Positions 5,637 through 6,212 of a stretch of 6,212 nucleotides of DNA are shown here, piece after piece. Numbering within the stretch: the stretch's first letter is position 1; every line of letters begins with the position of its first letter. Made by a program: the position numbers and the translations under genes. Source of the stretch: an uncultured Faecalibacterium sp. (GTDB lineage: Bacteria; Bacillota; Clostridia; Oscillospirales; Ruminococcaceae); assembly GCA_937915335.1 (NCBI GenBank), contig CALDLZ010000410.1, forward strand, positions 1 through 6,212. Reading direction: 5' to 3'. The notes under the pieces are model-generated. The model was given only the letters and a program-made list of their open reading frames with translations. It was not told where the DNA came from and ran no database searches.

Positions 5637-6212
5637 GGTGTACCTCCGTTGGCTCCACGGCCAGCAGCAGTGCGGTGATGTTGTCGGAGCCGCCGTTCTC
5701 GTTGGCGGCTTCCACCAGACGGTCGGGCAGGTCATAGAAAGAACCCTGCGCCAGCAGCTGCTCCATCTGCTCCACCGGCACCATATTGGTCAGGCCGTCG
5801 GAGCAGAGCAGCAGAAGATCCTTTGCCTCCAGTTTGACCGAGGTGACCTCCGGCTCCAGCCGGTAATCCACGCCCAGTGCCTTGGTGATGATATTCTTCT
5901 GGGGGTGATGCTCAGCTTCCTCCACGGTAATAGTACCGCAGTCCACCAGCTCCTGCACATAGGAATGATCATGGGTGAGCTGGGTCAGCTTCCCGCCCCG
6001 GTAGAGGTAGGCGCGGGAATCGCCCGCATGGCAGAGCGTGACTTCCCCGCCCCGTGCCAACGCGCAGACCGCCGTGGTGCCCATACCTGCCAGCGATTCC
6101 TCGTGGGCGGCCTTATTGAACACAAAGCGGTTGGCACTGATCAGGGCCTTTTTCAGGAAGTCTCCCTCCTGCCCCGCCCCGCACTGGGCATACTGCTCCT
6201 GAAACACATGTT
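5629..6212 (-). CDS. prpC: PP2C-family Ser/Thr protein phosphatase, N-terminus outside the window
   Basis: A metal-dependent cytoplasmic phosphatase (Stp/PrpC type) that reverses phosphorylation by the kinase encoded next to it. The last 193 residues are present; the frame is open to the window edge. A GTG at 6207 could be mistaken for a start, but it is an internal Val, and roughly 55-60 N-terminal residues with the first metal-binding Asp motifs (DGMGG) are missing. Visible motifs, counted from the first full codon at 6210: GMGTTAV (42-48), HAGDSRAYLYR (61-71), the flap-like THDHSYVQELVDCG (79-92), CSDGL (136-140) with a metal-binding Asp, and GGSDNIT (173-179) with another. Its stop overlaps the kinase start by 8 nt (ATGGATAA), and the kinase ribosome binding site lies inside it, so the two are probably translationally coupled. 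Confidence 0.94.
   Translation of the reverse strand, partial: HVFQEQYAQCGAGQEGDFLKKALISANRFVFNKAAHEESLAGMGTTAVCALARGGEVTLCHAGDSRAYLYRGGKLTQLTHDHSYVQELVDCGTITVEEAEHHPQKNIITKALGVDYRLEPEVTSVKLEAKDLLLLCSDGLTNMVPVEQMEQLLAQGSFYDLPDRLVEAANENGGSDNITALLLAVEPTEVHHG

Noticed and set aside
5637..5735. A 33-codon upstream extension of PrkC
   Set aside because: The extension is Trp/Pro/Thr-rich, lies inside the phosphatase gene in another frame, and no kinase of the family begins this way; the ATG at 5636 has a good ribosome binding site.
5629..6207. A complete small phosphatase starting at the GTG at 6207
   Set aside because: The frame stays open to the window edge, and the N-terminal metal-binding motifs that every PP2C needs are missing, so the gene is cut rather than short.
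1..6212. CRISPR array, tRNA, rRNA, insertion sequence or phage genes
   Set aside because: I found no regularly spaced repeats, cloverleaf-like segments, transposase motifs or phage proteins; the DNA is almost fully used by core genes.

Overview
The window looks like a chromosomal core segment from a GC-rich, strictly anaerobic Clostridia-type Firmicute, probably of the Ruminococcaceae/Oscillospiraceae (Faecalibacterium, Gemmiger or Subdoligranulum relatives). This assignment is inferred from gene order, protein style, the Cys-rich exported lipoprotein and a repeat type I associate with that group; nothing in the sequence names the species.

Layout. Positions 1-164 hold the 5' end of murD on the minus strand. 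Positions 165-460 are a divergent control region: a minus-strand sigma-A-type promoter drives murD through a leader of about 136 nt that contains a hairpin-rich repeat-like element, and a plus-strand promoter drives the next gene. Positions 461-2023 encode a complete solute-binding lipoprotein of the peptide/nickel ABC transporter type, with a TTG start and no permease or ATPase next to it. A 15-bp perfect hairpin at 2032-2066 terminates this gene and also the operon that converges on it.

From 6212 back to 2068 the minus strand carries a compact operon. Its order is PP2C phosphatase (5' end cut by the window), PASTA-domain Ser/Thr kinase PrkC, ribosome-assembly GTPase RsgA, thiamine diphosphokinase ThiN, and a 25-codon gene that I recognise as spoVM. 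The first four genes overlap or nearly abut. The order matches the Bacillus subtilis prpC-prkC-rsgA(cpgA)-rpe-thiN-spoVM neighbourhood, except that rpe is missing.

How the genes fit together. The phosphatase and kinase form a reversible phosphorylation switch that reads cell-wall fragments through PASTA domains. RsgA matures the 30S ribosomal subunit and is a known kinase substrate in relatives. ThiN makes the cofactor thiamine diphosphate. SpoVM is a membrane-curvature-sensing peptide that organises spore coat assembly in sporeformers. I saw no wholly new system. The most interesting points are the tiny spoVM gene, the unusual extracellular Ser-rich tail of the kinase with a duplicated DWW motif, and the kinase activation loop that lacks threonine.
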